Shown here: positions 35,544 through 42,955 of the stretch, one piece after another
Layout of the letters: each line of letters starts with the position of its first letter
Numbering within the stretch: position 1 is the first letter of the stretch
NCBI RefSeq assembly: GCF_900182935.1
Contig: NZ_FXUE01000001.1
Coordinates: 62,001-126,000 of the forward strand
Length of the DNA stretch: 64,000 bases
Origin: Fibrobacter sp. UWB10
GTDB lineage: Bacteria > Fibrobacterota > Fibrobacteria > Fibrobacterales > Fibrobacteraceae
Reading direction: 5' to 3'
Notes under the pieces: model-generated
The model's database searches: none
Told to the model about the DNA's origin: nothing
Seen by the model: the letters and a program-made list of their open reading frames with translations, nothing else
Translations under genes and position numbers: made by a program

Positions 35544-37139
35544 TTACGAGTTGGTTGCGACCTTGACTTCTTCAATCTTTTTCAGGACCGAGCCGTCTTC
35601 CATCGCCTTCATGGCCTTATCGAAGCCTTCCTTGAGGCTGGCAGCCTTCTTGCTGATGTAGAGGGCGGCACCGGCGTTCAGAGCGCAGGCATACTTGATG
35701 CCCGGGCGGCCCTTGCCATTCAGCACGTCGAGAGCGAGGTTAAAGTTATCGACACCCGTACCGCCGGCGAGGTCTTCGGGGTCCACAGCCGGGACGCCGA
35801 AGTCCTTCGGGTCGATGCGGTATTCGCGATATTCACCGTCTTCGAGGATTTCGGCAATGGTCGTCGGGACGCACGGAGAGATTTCGTCGTAGCCGTCGTC
35901 GGAGATGGCGACCATCACGCGCTTGGCACCGAGGGACTTCGCCGCCTTGGTGAAGGGTTCCAGAATCGACTTGCTGTAAACGCCGAGCATGAGGTACTTG
36001 GCTTCGGCCGGGTTCGTGAGGGGGCCGAGCAAGTTCATGATGGTCTTCACGCCGAGGGCACCGCGAACCGGGCCGGCAAAGCGCATGGCGCTGTGGTAGA
36101 CCGGAGCCATAAGGAACACGAAGTTCGTCTTGTCGATGACACTGGCGGCTTTTTCCGGAGTCATGTCCAGCTTGAAGCCGGCTGCAGTATAGAAGTCGGC
36201 AGCACCGGACTTGCTGGAAACAGCGCGGTTGCCGTGCTTGGCAATCTTGGCGCCGCAGCTTGCTGCGATAAGACCGGAGAGAGAGCTCACGTTGAAGCTG
36301 CCCTTGCCGTCGCCACCGGTACCCACGATATCGGTGAGTTCGTCACCGCTATACGGGAACTTGCGCTTCTTGCTGCTCAAAACCTTGGCGCAGCCTGCGA
36401 TTTCTTCGGTCACGGGGCCCTTGCTGGAAAGGGCGGTAAGGATTGCGGCCATCTGGCGTTCGTCCATGATGCCGTCGGTCAGGTCTTCCATGAACATTTC
36501 GGCAGTTTCGCGGCTCAGGTCCTTGCCTGCGGTAAGCGTGTTCAAGATTCCGCGAATATCCAGCGGTTCGCGACGGTAGTTGAGGAAAGCCTTGAAGAAT
36601 TCGTCGGCGCGGCCGCTAGCGATGGATTCCGGGTGGAACTGCACGCCTTCAATGGGGAGCGTCTTGTGGCGAATGCCCATGATGTCACCATCGGTAGCGC
36701 GGGCGGTCACTTCGAAGTCAGAAGAGAGCGTCGATTCGTCGATGACGAGGCTGTGGTAACGCGTGAAGATGTTCTTCTTGCCAATGGTGCGGAAGAGACC
36801 CTTACCGTCGAGGTCGATTTCTTCGGCGATGCCGTGCTTGATGAACTTGGCCTGCACAATCTTGGCGCCGAAAGCGTAACCGATAGCCTGGTGGCCGAGG
36901 CACACGCCGAGAATCGGGAGCTTGCCAGCAAAGTGCTTGATAGCTTCCACAGAAACGCCAGCATCTTCGGGGCGGCCCGGGCCCGGGCTCACGATGAGGC
37001 GGCTCGGGTTCAACTTTTCGATGTCTGCAATGGTGCATTCGCGGCTACGGAGCACGCGGATTTCTTCAGTGGTAATCTTGGCCAACGCCTGGTAAACGTT
37101 GTAAGTAAAAGAGTCGTAGTTATCGATAATGACGATCAT
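35544..37139 (-). CDS. trpGD: Fused anthranilate synthase glutaminase / anthranilate phosphoribosyltransferase
   Basis: From the ATG at 37139, one base after the trpE stop, the product has 531 residues. The TrpG half (1 to about 195) has IVSPGPGRP, the nucleophile Cys80 in GVCLGHQ and the His-Glu pair of GVQFHPES. The TrpD half has the GTGGDGKGSFNVS PRPP-binding loop and the later substrate motifs. TrpG supplies ammonia to TrpE, and TrpD attaches phosphoribose to anthranilate. The same fusion occurs in E. coli. It should be co-transcribed with trpE under the trpE attenuator. Confidence 0.95.
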   Translation of the reverse strand: MIVIIDNYDSFTYNVYQALAKITTEEIRVLRSRECTIADIEKLNPSRLIVSPGPGRPEDAGVSVEAIKHFAGKLPILGVCLGHQAIGYAFGAKIVQAKFIKHGIAEEIDLDGKGLFRTIGKKNIFTRYHSLVIDESTLSSDFEVTARATDGDIMGIRHKTLPIEGVQFHPESIASGRADEFFKAFLNYRREPLDIRGILNTLTAGKDLSRETAEMFMEDLTDGIMDERQMAAILTALSSKGPVTEEIAGCAKVLSSKKRKFPYSGDELTDIVGTGGDGKGSFNVSSLSGLIAASCGAKIAKHGNRAVSSKSGAADFYTAAGFKLDMTPEKAASVIDKTNFVFLMAPVYHSAMRFAGPVRGALGVKTIMNLLGPLTNPAEAKYLMLGVYSKSILEPFTKAAKSLGAKRVMVAISDDGYDEISPCVPTTIAEILEDGEYREYRIDPKDFGVPAVDPEDLAGGTGVDNFNLALDVLNGKGRPGIKYACALNAGAALYISKKAASLKEGFDKAMKAMEDGSVLKKIEEVKVATNS

Positions 37140-37140
37140 C

Positions 37141-38589
37141 TTAGTTTTCTCCTTCGAGCACGGCGCGGATGGCACCCAATTTTTCGTTCGTTTCTTCAAA
37201 TTCGCGGTCGGCGTTCGAGGCCGCGACAATGCCACCACCGGCCTGCAGGCTGATAGTCTTACCCTGCTTCAAACAGCAACGGATAGCGATACAGAAATCC
37301 AAGTCACCGTCGGATTCCATGTAGCCCACTGCACCGGCGTAGAAACGGCGCTTAACCTTTTCGAGGCCAGAAAGGATTTCGATAGCGCTGATTTTCGGGG
37401 CGCCGCTCACCGTACCTGCCGGGAAGCTGGAGCGCAGCACTTCGATGGCCTTCTTGTTCTTTGCCACACGGCCCTGCACATCAGAGACCAGGTGAATCAC
37501 GTGGCTGAACTTTTCGCATTCCATGTACTTGGTGGTTTCCACCGTACCGGCTTCGCAAACGCGGCCAAGGTCGTTACGGGCCAAGTCCACGAGCATCAAG
37601 TGTTCGGCACGTTCCTTCGGGTCGCCCTTCAAGTTCTTCATCAGGGCTTCGTCTTCCACGTCGTCCTTGCCGCGGCGGCGAGTGCCTGCAATCGGGTGGA
37701 TGGTGGCGATGCCATCACGCACGCGCACGAGGCTTTCCGGCGATGCACCGATAAACTGGTGCGTGCCGTAATCGAGGAAGAACATGTACGGAGACGGGTT
37801 CACCGTGCGGAGGCGGCGGTAGATGTCGAGGGCTTCGATATCGCTTGCGAACTGGATACGGCGAGAAGGCACAGCCTGCACAATGTTACCGGCGATAATA
37901 TGCTTCTGAAGGGCTTCGACCTTTTCGGTGTATTCCTTGCGGGACTGTTCCAGGTCGGTCATCGTGATGCCCTTGCCGTACTGCTTTTCCGGAGCGAGAT
38001 AGCTGAAGTCCAGGTCAGCGAGGCGGGCCTTCACCTTTTCAATCGCGGCCTTCAGGTCAATCTGGTGTTCTTCGTAGTTCAGGGCGAACAAGTGAAGCTT
38101 TTCGGTAAAGTGGTCGAACACGATGTAGATGTGGCCCACCAAGAATTCCGCTTCAGGAATGTTGAGTTCGTCTACCTGCGGGGCGAGGCGAATCGTATCG
38201 CAACGGGCACAGAATTCGTAGCCGAGGTAGCCCACGCCCGAAGAAGGAATAGGAATCTGGTTAGGCGGCACCGTATTTTCGGCAGAAATCAGCGTGAGGG
38301 CGTCCAAAATATCGCCTTCGCCTTCCTTCAGGAACACACTTTCCTTGCCATCGACAACGATGCTCACATCCTTTTCATTCTGGCGCAGACGGAAGCCTTC
38401 GTCCACCATCAGGGTCGAATAACGGCTACGACCGTGGGAGAAACTTGCGGATTCGAAAATAGCCTTCGCACCGAGCTTCTTGCCGAGCGAAAACGGGGTG
38501 TAACGTTCACCGGGCAGTGCCACGTAGATACTGTCGGTACGGGGTTCGAAGTTAGGGCTTTCAGTAATGTGCCTTATGTTCGTAGTCAT
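37141..38589 (-). CDS. trpE: Anthranilate synthase component I
   Basis: The 482-residue protein has the chorismate-binding domain with HPIAGTRRRGKDDVEDEAL and the SGAPKISAIEIL motif near the C-terminus. At the N-terminus IFESASF...GRSRYS matches the region that binds tryptophan for feedback inhibition in TrpE (LLES...GRYS). With TrpG it turns chorismate and glutamine into anthranilate. It is the first gene of the trpE-trpGD unit, preceded by a leader ORF with two tandem Trp codons and a terminator hairpin, so it is regulated both by attenuation and probably by feedback. Confidence 0.96.
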   Translation of the reverse strand: MTTNIRHITESPNFEPRTDSIYVALPGERYTPFSLGKKLGAKAIFESASFSHGRSRYSTLMVDEGFRLRQNEKDVSIVVDGKESVFLKEGEGDILDALTLISAENTVPPNQIPIPSSGVGYLGYEFCARCDTIRLAPQVDELNIPEAEFLVGHIYIVFDHFTEKLHLFALNYEEHQIDLKAAIEKVKARLADLDFSYLAPEKQYGKGITMTDLEQSRKEYTEKVEALQKHIIAGNIVQAVPSRRIQFASDIEALDIYRRLRTVNPSPYMFFLDYGTHQFIGASPESLVRVRDGIATIHPIAGTRRRGKDDVEDEALMKNLKGDPKERAEHLMLVDLARNDLGRVCEAGTVETTKYMECEKFSHVIHLVSDVQGRVAKNKKAIEVLRSSFPAGTVSGAPKISAIEILSGLEKVKRRFYAGAVGYMESDGDLDFCIAIRCCLKQGKTISLQAGGGIVAASNADREFEETNEKLGAIRAVLEGEN

Positions 38590-38668
38590 TTTGATCCTCT
38601 GGTTTAAAAATTCGTTTGCCTTTTCGTTTCGGGTTCCGCAAAGGCTTAGGTCCCGGAGGATTTCGATA

Positions 38669-38706
38669 TAAAAAAAAGGAAGGCCTCCGTGAGTCCGGAA
38701 GCCTTT
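38669..38706 (-). terminator. Attenuator hairpin of trpE
   Basis: On the minus strand AAGGCTTCCGG (38695-38705) pairs with CGGAGGCCTT (38680-38689) around an ACTCA loop, the same loop as in the trpBA attenuator. A run of T residues follows. It lies about 45 bases after the leader stop. Confidence 0.85.
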
Positions 38707-38750
38707 GCTTTAAAATCTTGGGTGATTTGCGACAAATACCGGGCTCTATG

Positions 38751-38807
38751 TTAGAGTCCGCGCCACCAACGACGGTTAAGGGTTGCTGTAGTCACAAAAT
38801 TCATCAT
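38751..38807 (-). CDS. trpL: Trp leader peptide of trpE with two tandem Trp codons
   Basis: An 18-codon ORF reads MMNFVTTATLNRRWWRGL with Trp at 14 and 15 just before the stop. Downstream, GGACTCTA pairs with TAGAGCCC over the stop codon, and then the terminator hairpin follows, as in classical trp attenuators. Stalling at the Trp codons would favour readthrough into trpE. Like the trpBA leader it lacks a Shine-Dalgarno sequence and starts 7 bases after the promoter -10, so it is probably translated from a leaderless message. Either of the two ATG codons may be used. Confidence 0.85.
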   Translation of the reverse strand: MMNFVTTATLNRRWWRGL

Positions 38808-38814
38808 GGCACCA

Positions 38815-38849
38815 AAAATATCAAACGAAAATTCCCTTGGCAAGGGGTT
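38815..38849 (-). promoter_or_regulatory. trpE promoter with AACCCCTTGCCA block
   Basis: On the minus strand AACCCC-TTGCCA (38838-38849) holds the -35. After 17 bases comes TATTTT (38815-38820), ending 7 bases before the leader ATG. The block is part of a small inverted repeat, GGCAA-ACCCC-TTGCC. Confidence 0.6.
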
Positions 38850-38935
38850 TGCCGTGAATTTTCGTAAAAAAATTGAAATTATCGGATAAAACAAGCAAAA
38901 AACAGCACCTGTTATCACACTATTTTGCCCCTCGG

Positions 38936-38964
38936 TTGCAAGGGTATAGTCATTTATATATATT
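38936..38964 (+). promoter_or_regulatory. Promoter of the lipoprotein/radical SAM operon
   Basis: TTGCAA (38936-38941) and TATATT (38959-38964) are separated by 17 bases. The leader RNA of about 25 bases ends in AAGGGAG before the first ATG. It is divergent from the trpE promoter. Confidence 0.6.
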
Positions 38965-38995
38965 CGTTTCCGAGACACTTAGAAGGGAGAACTGT

Positions 38996-39535
38996 ATGTT
39001 CTACAAGCATTGGAAAAAGATTGCACTCGCACTAACCGGTTTTTTCTGGGCAAGTTGCGACGACTCTGCCTCATCGGCCGTATGCCTTTATGGCCCGGAT
39101 CCTAACTACAGTAATCCCGCCGAGAACCCGACATCCAGTTCTTCTGAAGCTGTCAAGCCCGAAAGTTCCAGCAGCAACGATTTTGACAAAATGATGCCGC
39201 TATACGGTGTCGAAATGGACAAAACGGTATGTACCCAGATTAAGGGCGAACCTACAATTACCTGCGAAGACGGAACTGTCTGCACGCAAAAAACCGAAGA
39301 GCGTTGGGGCAATCTTCCTTGCAGCGATGACATCTGCCCCGCTTACGGCGTGGTACAAATTTCTGAAAACACCTACGAATGCGACGGCAAGGTCTACAAC
39401 GAAGCTGAATTCCGCGCTCGATTCGGAAAAATAACTGTAGTCGAGGAACCTCAAGATACCTTATTCACACAAGAACCCGTCCTTTATGGTCCACCTTGCG
39501 TATTCGACGGCACATGCGACGACGAAAAGGAATAG
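38996..39535 (+). CDS. Radical SAM-associated lipoprotein paralog 1
   Basis: The ATG at 38996, after an AAGGGAG site, gives a 179-residue lipoprotein. The export signal is MFYKHWKKI...FFWASC with lipid Cys at residue 21 and an unusual Trp at the lipobox -3 position. A Ser-rich segment (SSSSEAVKPESSSS) follows. Four Tyr-Gly motifs are present: LYGPDP at residues 31-36, LYGVE, AYGVV and LYGPPC near the end, along with several Cys pairs. It is the first of five tandem paralogs ending with a radical SAM gene. I infer that it is a substrate or partner of that enzyme; the modification is unknown. Confidence 0.75.
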   Translation: MFYKHWKKIALALTGFFWASCDDSASSAVCLYGPDPNYSNPAENPTSSSSEAVKPESSSSNDFDKMMPLYGVEMDKTVCTQIKGEPTITCEDGTVCTQKTEERWGNLPCSDDICPAYGVVQISENTYECDGKVYNEAEFRARFGKITVVEEPQDTLFTQEPVLYGPPCVFDGTCDDEKE

Positions 39536-39559
39536 AAGTCGATAATCAGGGAACCAGCC

Positions 39560-40144
39560 ATGTTTTACAAGCACTGGAAAAAAATCGCTCTTGCTCTGGC
39601 CAGTTTTTTCTGGGCCAGCTGTGGTGGCGATGGCTCCAGCGAAGAGATTTCAGCAGTTCAAGCTAATCCCAGTCTTTATGGGGTAATAGGTCCCATAGAG
39701 AATGATTCCAGTGATGTTACATTCTCTTCTAGTTCGGTAGAAGAAAGTTCCAGCAGCGATTTCATTTTGATAGCTCTTGACTATGGCGTTCCATACGATC
39801 CTGACGACAGAGACACTATATACACAGACCAAACACTCTGTTTTAACGATTCTGTGCAAAATGTCGAAGGCAGGGTGTTCAAGATTATCGACTGTATTGA
39901 CGGCAACAAGTACTTGCGAAATCCAGGCGACGCCGGGTCCGAAGGCGTAGAACTCCCCGAAGGAATCCAGGTTTTCGCCCCGAAGGCAGGCAGCGAAAAA
40001 GCTCCCAACTGCACCAGCGACCAAGATATCTGCATTGAACGCGACCCATCAAAGCCGATTGAACAGGATTCACTTGCAGGCTGCCACCCCATTATTAACT
40101 GCCCCGCAAAGCCAGATGATACAACCTTTATTAAGGTGGAATAA
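39560..40144 (+). CDS. Radical SAM-associated lipoprotein paralog 2
   Basis: A 194-residue lipoprotein with the same export signal (MFYKHWKKI, FFWASC, lipid Cys21). The Ser-rich spacer (SSSSVEESSSSD) lies between two Tyr-Gly motifs, SLYGVIGP starting at residue 38 and LDYGVPYDPDD after the linker. The C-terminal part has six Cys in two loose clusters. It starts 24 bases after paralog 1. It differs from the others in its C-terminal domain, so only the signal, linker and Tyr-Gly motifs are shared. Confidence 0.75.
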   Translation: MFYKHWKKIALALASFFWASCGGDGSSEEISAVQANPSLYGVIGPIENDSSDVTFSSSSVEESSSSDFILIALDYGVPYDPDDRDTIYTDQTLCFNDSVQNVEGRVFKIIDCIDGNKYLRNPGDAGSEGVELPEGIQVFAPKAGSEKAPNCTSDQDICIERDPSKPIEQDSLAGCHPIINCPAKPDDTTFIKVE

Positions 40145-40177
40145 ACATCCGTCAAAAGACCTTAGGAGAAAATGAAG

Positions 40178-40906
40178 ATGTTCTACAAACACTGGAAAAA
40201 AATCGCCCTCACGCTGACCGCCCTATTCTGGGCAAGCTGCAGCGAAACTCATGAAGAAGCCGTTCTTTACGGGTGTCCTCCGGATGATTGCTATGATGAG
40301 CCCGAAAGTAGCGATTCAAACAATGATGAATCCAGTTCTAGCGAGAAAACTATTTCGTCAAGTTCTGAAACAGCAAGTTCAAGTTCCGAGACTTCCAAGC
40401 CCGAAAGTTCCGAGACCGCGAATACAGAAAGTTCCAGCAGTGAATCAATCGAGACCGAGTCAAGTTCTAGTGAGGCAAAGTCCAGTTCCAGCGAAATTAC
40501 ATGCGTTCCCCTAGATTCCACTGTATCCTATTTTACTGATGATTACAACGAAGATCTAGAAAAATTGTGGAGTAAGCAAGCCGCCCAGCACGATGCCGCA
40601 AAAAGGATTGACTCCATCAAGACCACCCTGGCAGAAACGCCCATGTGCCTCGAAAACTTGCGCATGGAACTCGAGCGTTTCGTGGCACTTTACGGCGCAC
40701 CGATTGACATCAAAAACGCAGTAGACTCTTGCAGCGACGGCACCATCAGGCCTAGCGAAGAATATGCCAAGTTCCTGAAGATGCAGGAAGAGTGGGAAGC
40801 GAACAAGCCCGCTCTAGACGCAGAATGCAAGAAAGTCTACGAAGACAAGCTGAAAGAAATCGAAGCCCGAATCAACAAATGCCTTTCCGGCGAAACTGAA
40901 GAATAA
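40178..40906 (+). CDS. Radical SAM-associated lipoprotein paralog 3, long Ser/Glu linker
   Basis: I prefer the ATG at 40178 because the AGGAG site is 9 bases upstream; an in-frame ATG at 40172 is too close. The 242-residue product has the shared signal (lipid Cys21), LYGCPPDDCYDEP at residues 30-42, then about 65 residues of SSSSE/KPES-type linker. The C-terminal domain is helical and charged, with four Cys and another LYGAPID. The helical tail (residues about 180-240) resembles no family I know. The linker would hold this domain away from the membrane. Confidence 0.72.
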   Translation: MFYKHWKKIALTLTALFWASCSETHEEAVLYGCPPDDCYDEPESSDSNNDESSSSEKTISSSSETASSSSETSKPESSETANTESSSSESIETESSSSEAKSSSSEITCVPLDSTVSYFTDDYNEDLEKLWSKQAAQHDAAKRIDSIKTTLAETPMCLENLRMELERFVALYGAPIDIKNAVDSCSDGTIRPSEEYAKFLKMQEEWEANKPALDAECKKVYEDKLKEIEARINKCLSGETEE

Positions 40907-40908
40907 TC

Positions 40909-41229
40909 ATGTTCAAGAAACATTGGAAAAAAATTCTTCTAGGCCTGTGCACGCTGTTTTGGGGTGGATGCAGCGACGATTCGGTACCCCTTTACGGAAC
41001 CCCGCAGGTCGCTTGTGAATTAGACCACATGTGGAGTGACGAGTGCGGCACCACATCCAATATCGTATGCACGGACACCTACTATTGTAAAGACAAAGTT
41101 GTCTGTTTCAAGCAATATGAAGGGAAAAACGCGACCTTTGACTGTCGCGATGAACTGGGCAACAAGACTACCTATACCGAAGACGAATTCAACTCATTAT
41201 ACTATGTTGAAAGCGAACGCATTCACTAA
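40909..41229 (+). CDS. Radical SAM-associated lipoprotein paralog 4, short
   Basis: A 106-residue lipoprotein with signal MFKKHWKKI...FWGGC (lipid Cys21), followed at once by VPLYGTPQVACELD. It has no Ser linker. The C-terminal 60 residues hold paired Cys in a YYC-x-DKVVC-x(10)-C pattern and end EDEFNSLYYVE, closely like paralog 5. It begins 2 bases after paralog 3. This is the minimal form of the group: lipid anchor, one Tyr-Gly motif and one Cys-rich domain. Confidence 0.75.
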   Translation: MFKKHWKKILLGLCTLFWGGCSDDSVPLYGTPQVACELDHMWSDECGTTSNIVCTDTYYCKDKVVCFKQYEGKNATFDCRDELGNKTTYTEDEFNSLYYVESERIH

Positions 41230-41245
41230 CTTTAGACGAGGAAAA

Positions 41246-41608
41246 ATGTTCTACAAGCATTGGAAAAAAATTGCACTGGCTTTTACCGCCCTGTTCTGGG
41301 CCGGATGCGGCGATGATTCGTCAAGCGACAGCAAGGAGCTGGTTGCCTGCGACCTGCAGCAAATGTGTCCCGAATACGGCGTCGCCGGTTATTCTTGCGA
41401 TGACGGCTTTTACGGAGACGATAACGGTCAGAACTGCACCTTCATTCCAGCACCAACATGTTCCAAATATTATCAATGCGAAGACAATGTAACTTGTTGG
41501 GCTAATGAAGGTGATACTGTTCTAAATTGCTCCGACAAGCAAGACAAAGACTTTTCAATCAATGAAAATGATTTTAATTCAAAATATTACGTAAAGGAAA
41601 ACGAATGA
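41246..41608 (+). CDS. Radical SAM-associated lipoprotein paralog 5
   Basis: From the ATG at 41246 the product has 120 residues with the shared signal (FWAGC, lipid Cys21). The Tyr-Gly motif here is CPEYGVAGYSC at residues 41-51. The C-terminal domain (YYQCEDNVTC...C...ENDFNSKYYV) is homologous to paralog 4 and ends in the same FNSxYYV pattern; the last residues of paralog 1 (NEAEFRARFG) may be a distant version. The stop overlaps the radical SAM start by ATGA, which ties at least this member to the enzyme. Confidence 0.76.
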   Translation: MFYKHWKKIALAFTALFWAGCGDDSSSDSKELVACDLQQMCPEYGVAGYSCDDGFYGDDNGQNCTFIPAPTCSKYYQCEDNVTCWANEGDTVLNCSDKQDKDFSINENDFNSKYYVKENE

Positions 41609-42681
41609 AGCTCTCTCTCAAAAAGAAACTCGCTCTCGAAGCATATCGCCTTTACCGCCACAACGAAATCAAGGCACACCCGCTTACGTACTTTTTCTGG
41701 GAATGCACGCTCCGCTGCAACTTGCACTGTCTGCACTGCGGTAGCGACTGCGTGAAAGACGCCATTCCCGATATGCCCCGCGAAGATTTTATGAATGTGC
41801 TGGACAAATTGGCCCCGCACATCGACCCGAAGCATTTTATCGTGGTGATTACCGGCGGCGAACCCTTGATGCGCCAGGACCTTGAAGAATGCGGCATGGA
41901 AATCAAAAAACGCGGTTACCCCTGGGGAATGGTCAGCAACGGCCTTGCGATGACCCCCGAACGCTACACCAAGCTGCTGAATGCAGGGCTCCGCTCACTC
42001 ACGATTAGCCTGGACGGCCTCAAGGAAAGCCACAACCATTTCCGCGGCGCCCCCACGAGTTTCGATAACGCACTCCGCGCCATCGACATGGCCGCCCACA
42101 CGCAAGGCCTCACCTTCGACGTGATGACCTGCGTGAACCGCCAGAACTTGAAGGAGCTCCCGAAGATTCTTGACATCCTCCTGAAAATCGGCGTAAAGCG
42201 CTGGAGAATCGCGACGGTGTTCCCGAAGGGCCGCGCCAAGGACAATCCGCTGTTTCAGCTCACCAACCAGGAATTCCGCCAGGTATTCGACTTTATCCGC
42301 GAAGTCAAGAAACTGAACGTCATCAACGTGAACTACGGCTGCGAAGGATTCCTCGGCAGCTACGAAAAAGACGCCCGCAACTACCCGTTCTTCTGCCGTG
42401 CCGGCGTGAACGTGTCCTCTGTGCTTTGCGACGGTAGCATTTCGGCATGCCCGAGCTTACGCGGCGACTACATACAAGGTAATATTTACAAGGACGACCT
42501 CTGGGACGTATGGCAGAACCGCTATCAGGTGATGCGCGACCGCAGTTGGGCAAAAATCGGCGACTGCAAGACTTGCAAATACTGGCGCTACTGCGAAGGC
42601 TCCAGCCTGCATCTCCGTGATGAGAAAACGAAGGAATTGGCTTACTGCCACGTAAAGCGTTTGGAAGACGCAGGCGCATAA
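41605..42681 (+). CDS. Radical SAM/SPASM protein of an rSAM/lipoprotein system
   Basis: The 358-residue enzyme has the radical SAM cluster motif C-x3-C-x2-C at Cys38, Cys42 and Cys45 (RCNLHCLHCGSDC), the GGEPLMR strand that binds SAM, and a SPASM-like C-terminus with Cys264, Cys275, Cys282, Cys321, Cys324, Cys330 and Cys348 for auxiliary clusters. SPASM enzymes often modify peptides or proteins (sulfur-to-carbon or carbon-carbon links, sometimes on Tyr). Its family seems to be the one databases call rSAM/lipoprotein, known from Bacteroides and uncharacterised. It is the last gene of the operon, overlaps paralog 5, and a duplicate of its last 18 codons lies downstream. Confidence 0.85.
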   Translation: MKLSLKKKLALEAYRLYRHNEIKAHPLTYFFWECTLRCNLHCLHCGSDCVKDAIPDMPREDFMNVLDKLAPHIDPKHFIVVITGGEPLMRQDLEECGMEIKKRGYPWGMVSNGLAMTPERYTKLLNAGLRSLTISLDGLKESHNHFRGAPTSFDNALRAIDMAAHTQGLTFDVMTCVNRQNLKELPKILDILLKIGVKRWRIATVFPKGRAKDNPLFQLTNQEFRQVFDFIREVKKLNVINVNYGCEGFLGSYEKDARNYPFFCRAGVNVSSVLCDGSISACPSLRGDYIQGNIYKDDLWDVWQNRYQVMRDRSWAKIGDCKTCKYWRYCEGSSLHLRDEKTKELAYCHVKRLEDAGA

Positions 42682-42862
42682 GAAAGTTCTATCCCTCACA
42701 AATGCGTAAGGCGAGCGTCGCGACCAAGTTTACTTGGGCATGACCGAGCCTAGCATTTAACGCCGTTGGCGTTCGTGGCTGCGGTTATGCCATATCTGAA
42801 TACAAGTATTCAGCTGCGTCATAACCTTGCACACTTTTGGTACTTGAGCGAAGCGAAAGTAC
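42682..42862 (+). repeat. Hairpin-rich intergenic element between the two radical SAM 3' ends
   Basis: This stretch holds nested palindromes: CCAAG-TTTA-CTTGG, CGCC-GTT-GGCG, and GGTTATG...CTGAATA-CAAG-TATTCAG...CATAACC. The CAAGTTTACTTG core with a GAGCG-nGC flank also occurs inside the insertion at 56266-56344. No ORF of note lies here. It looks like a small repeat element that separates the true and duplicated 3' ends. Confidence 0.5.
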
Positions 42863-42864
42863 AA

Positions 42865-42921
42865 AAGACCAAGGAACTCGCCTACTGTCATGTAAAGCGT
42901 TTGGAAGACGCCGGCGCATAG
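42865..42921 (+). pseudogene. Duplicate of the last 18 codons and stop of the radical SAM gene
   Basis: These 57 bases encode KTKELAYCHVKRLEDAGA and a stop, identical in protein to residues 341-358 of the radical SAM enzyme at 42625-42681. The DNA differs at eight codons (counting the stop), all synonymous. The piece has no start of its own and cannot be expressed as such. It is the remnant of a second, diverged copy of the gene. Confidence 0.8.
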
Positions 42922-42955
42922 GCAAAAAAGATTTCAATCACCTGAAAAAAGCAAG

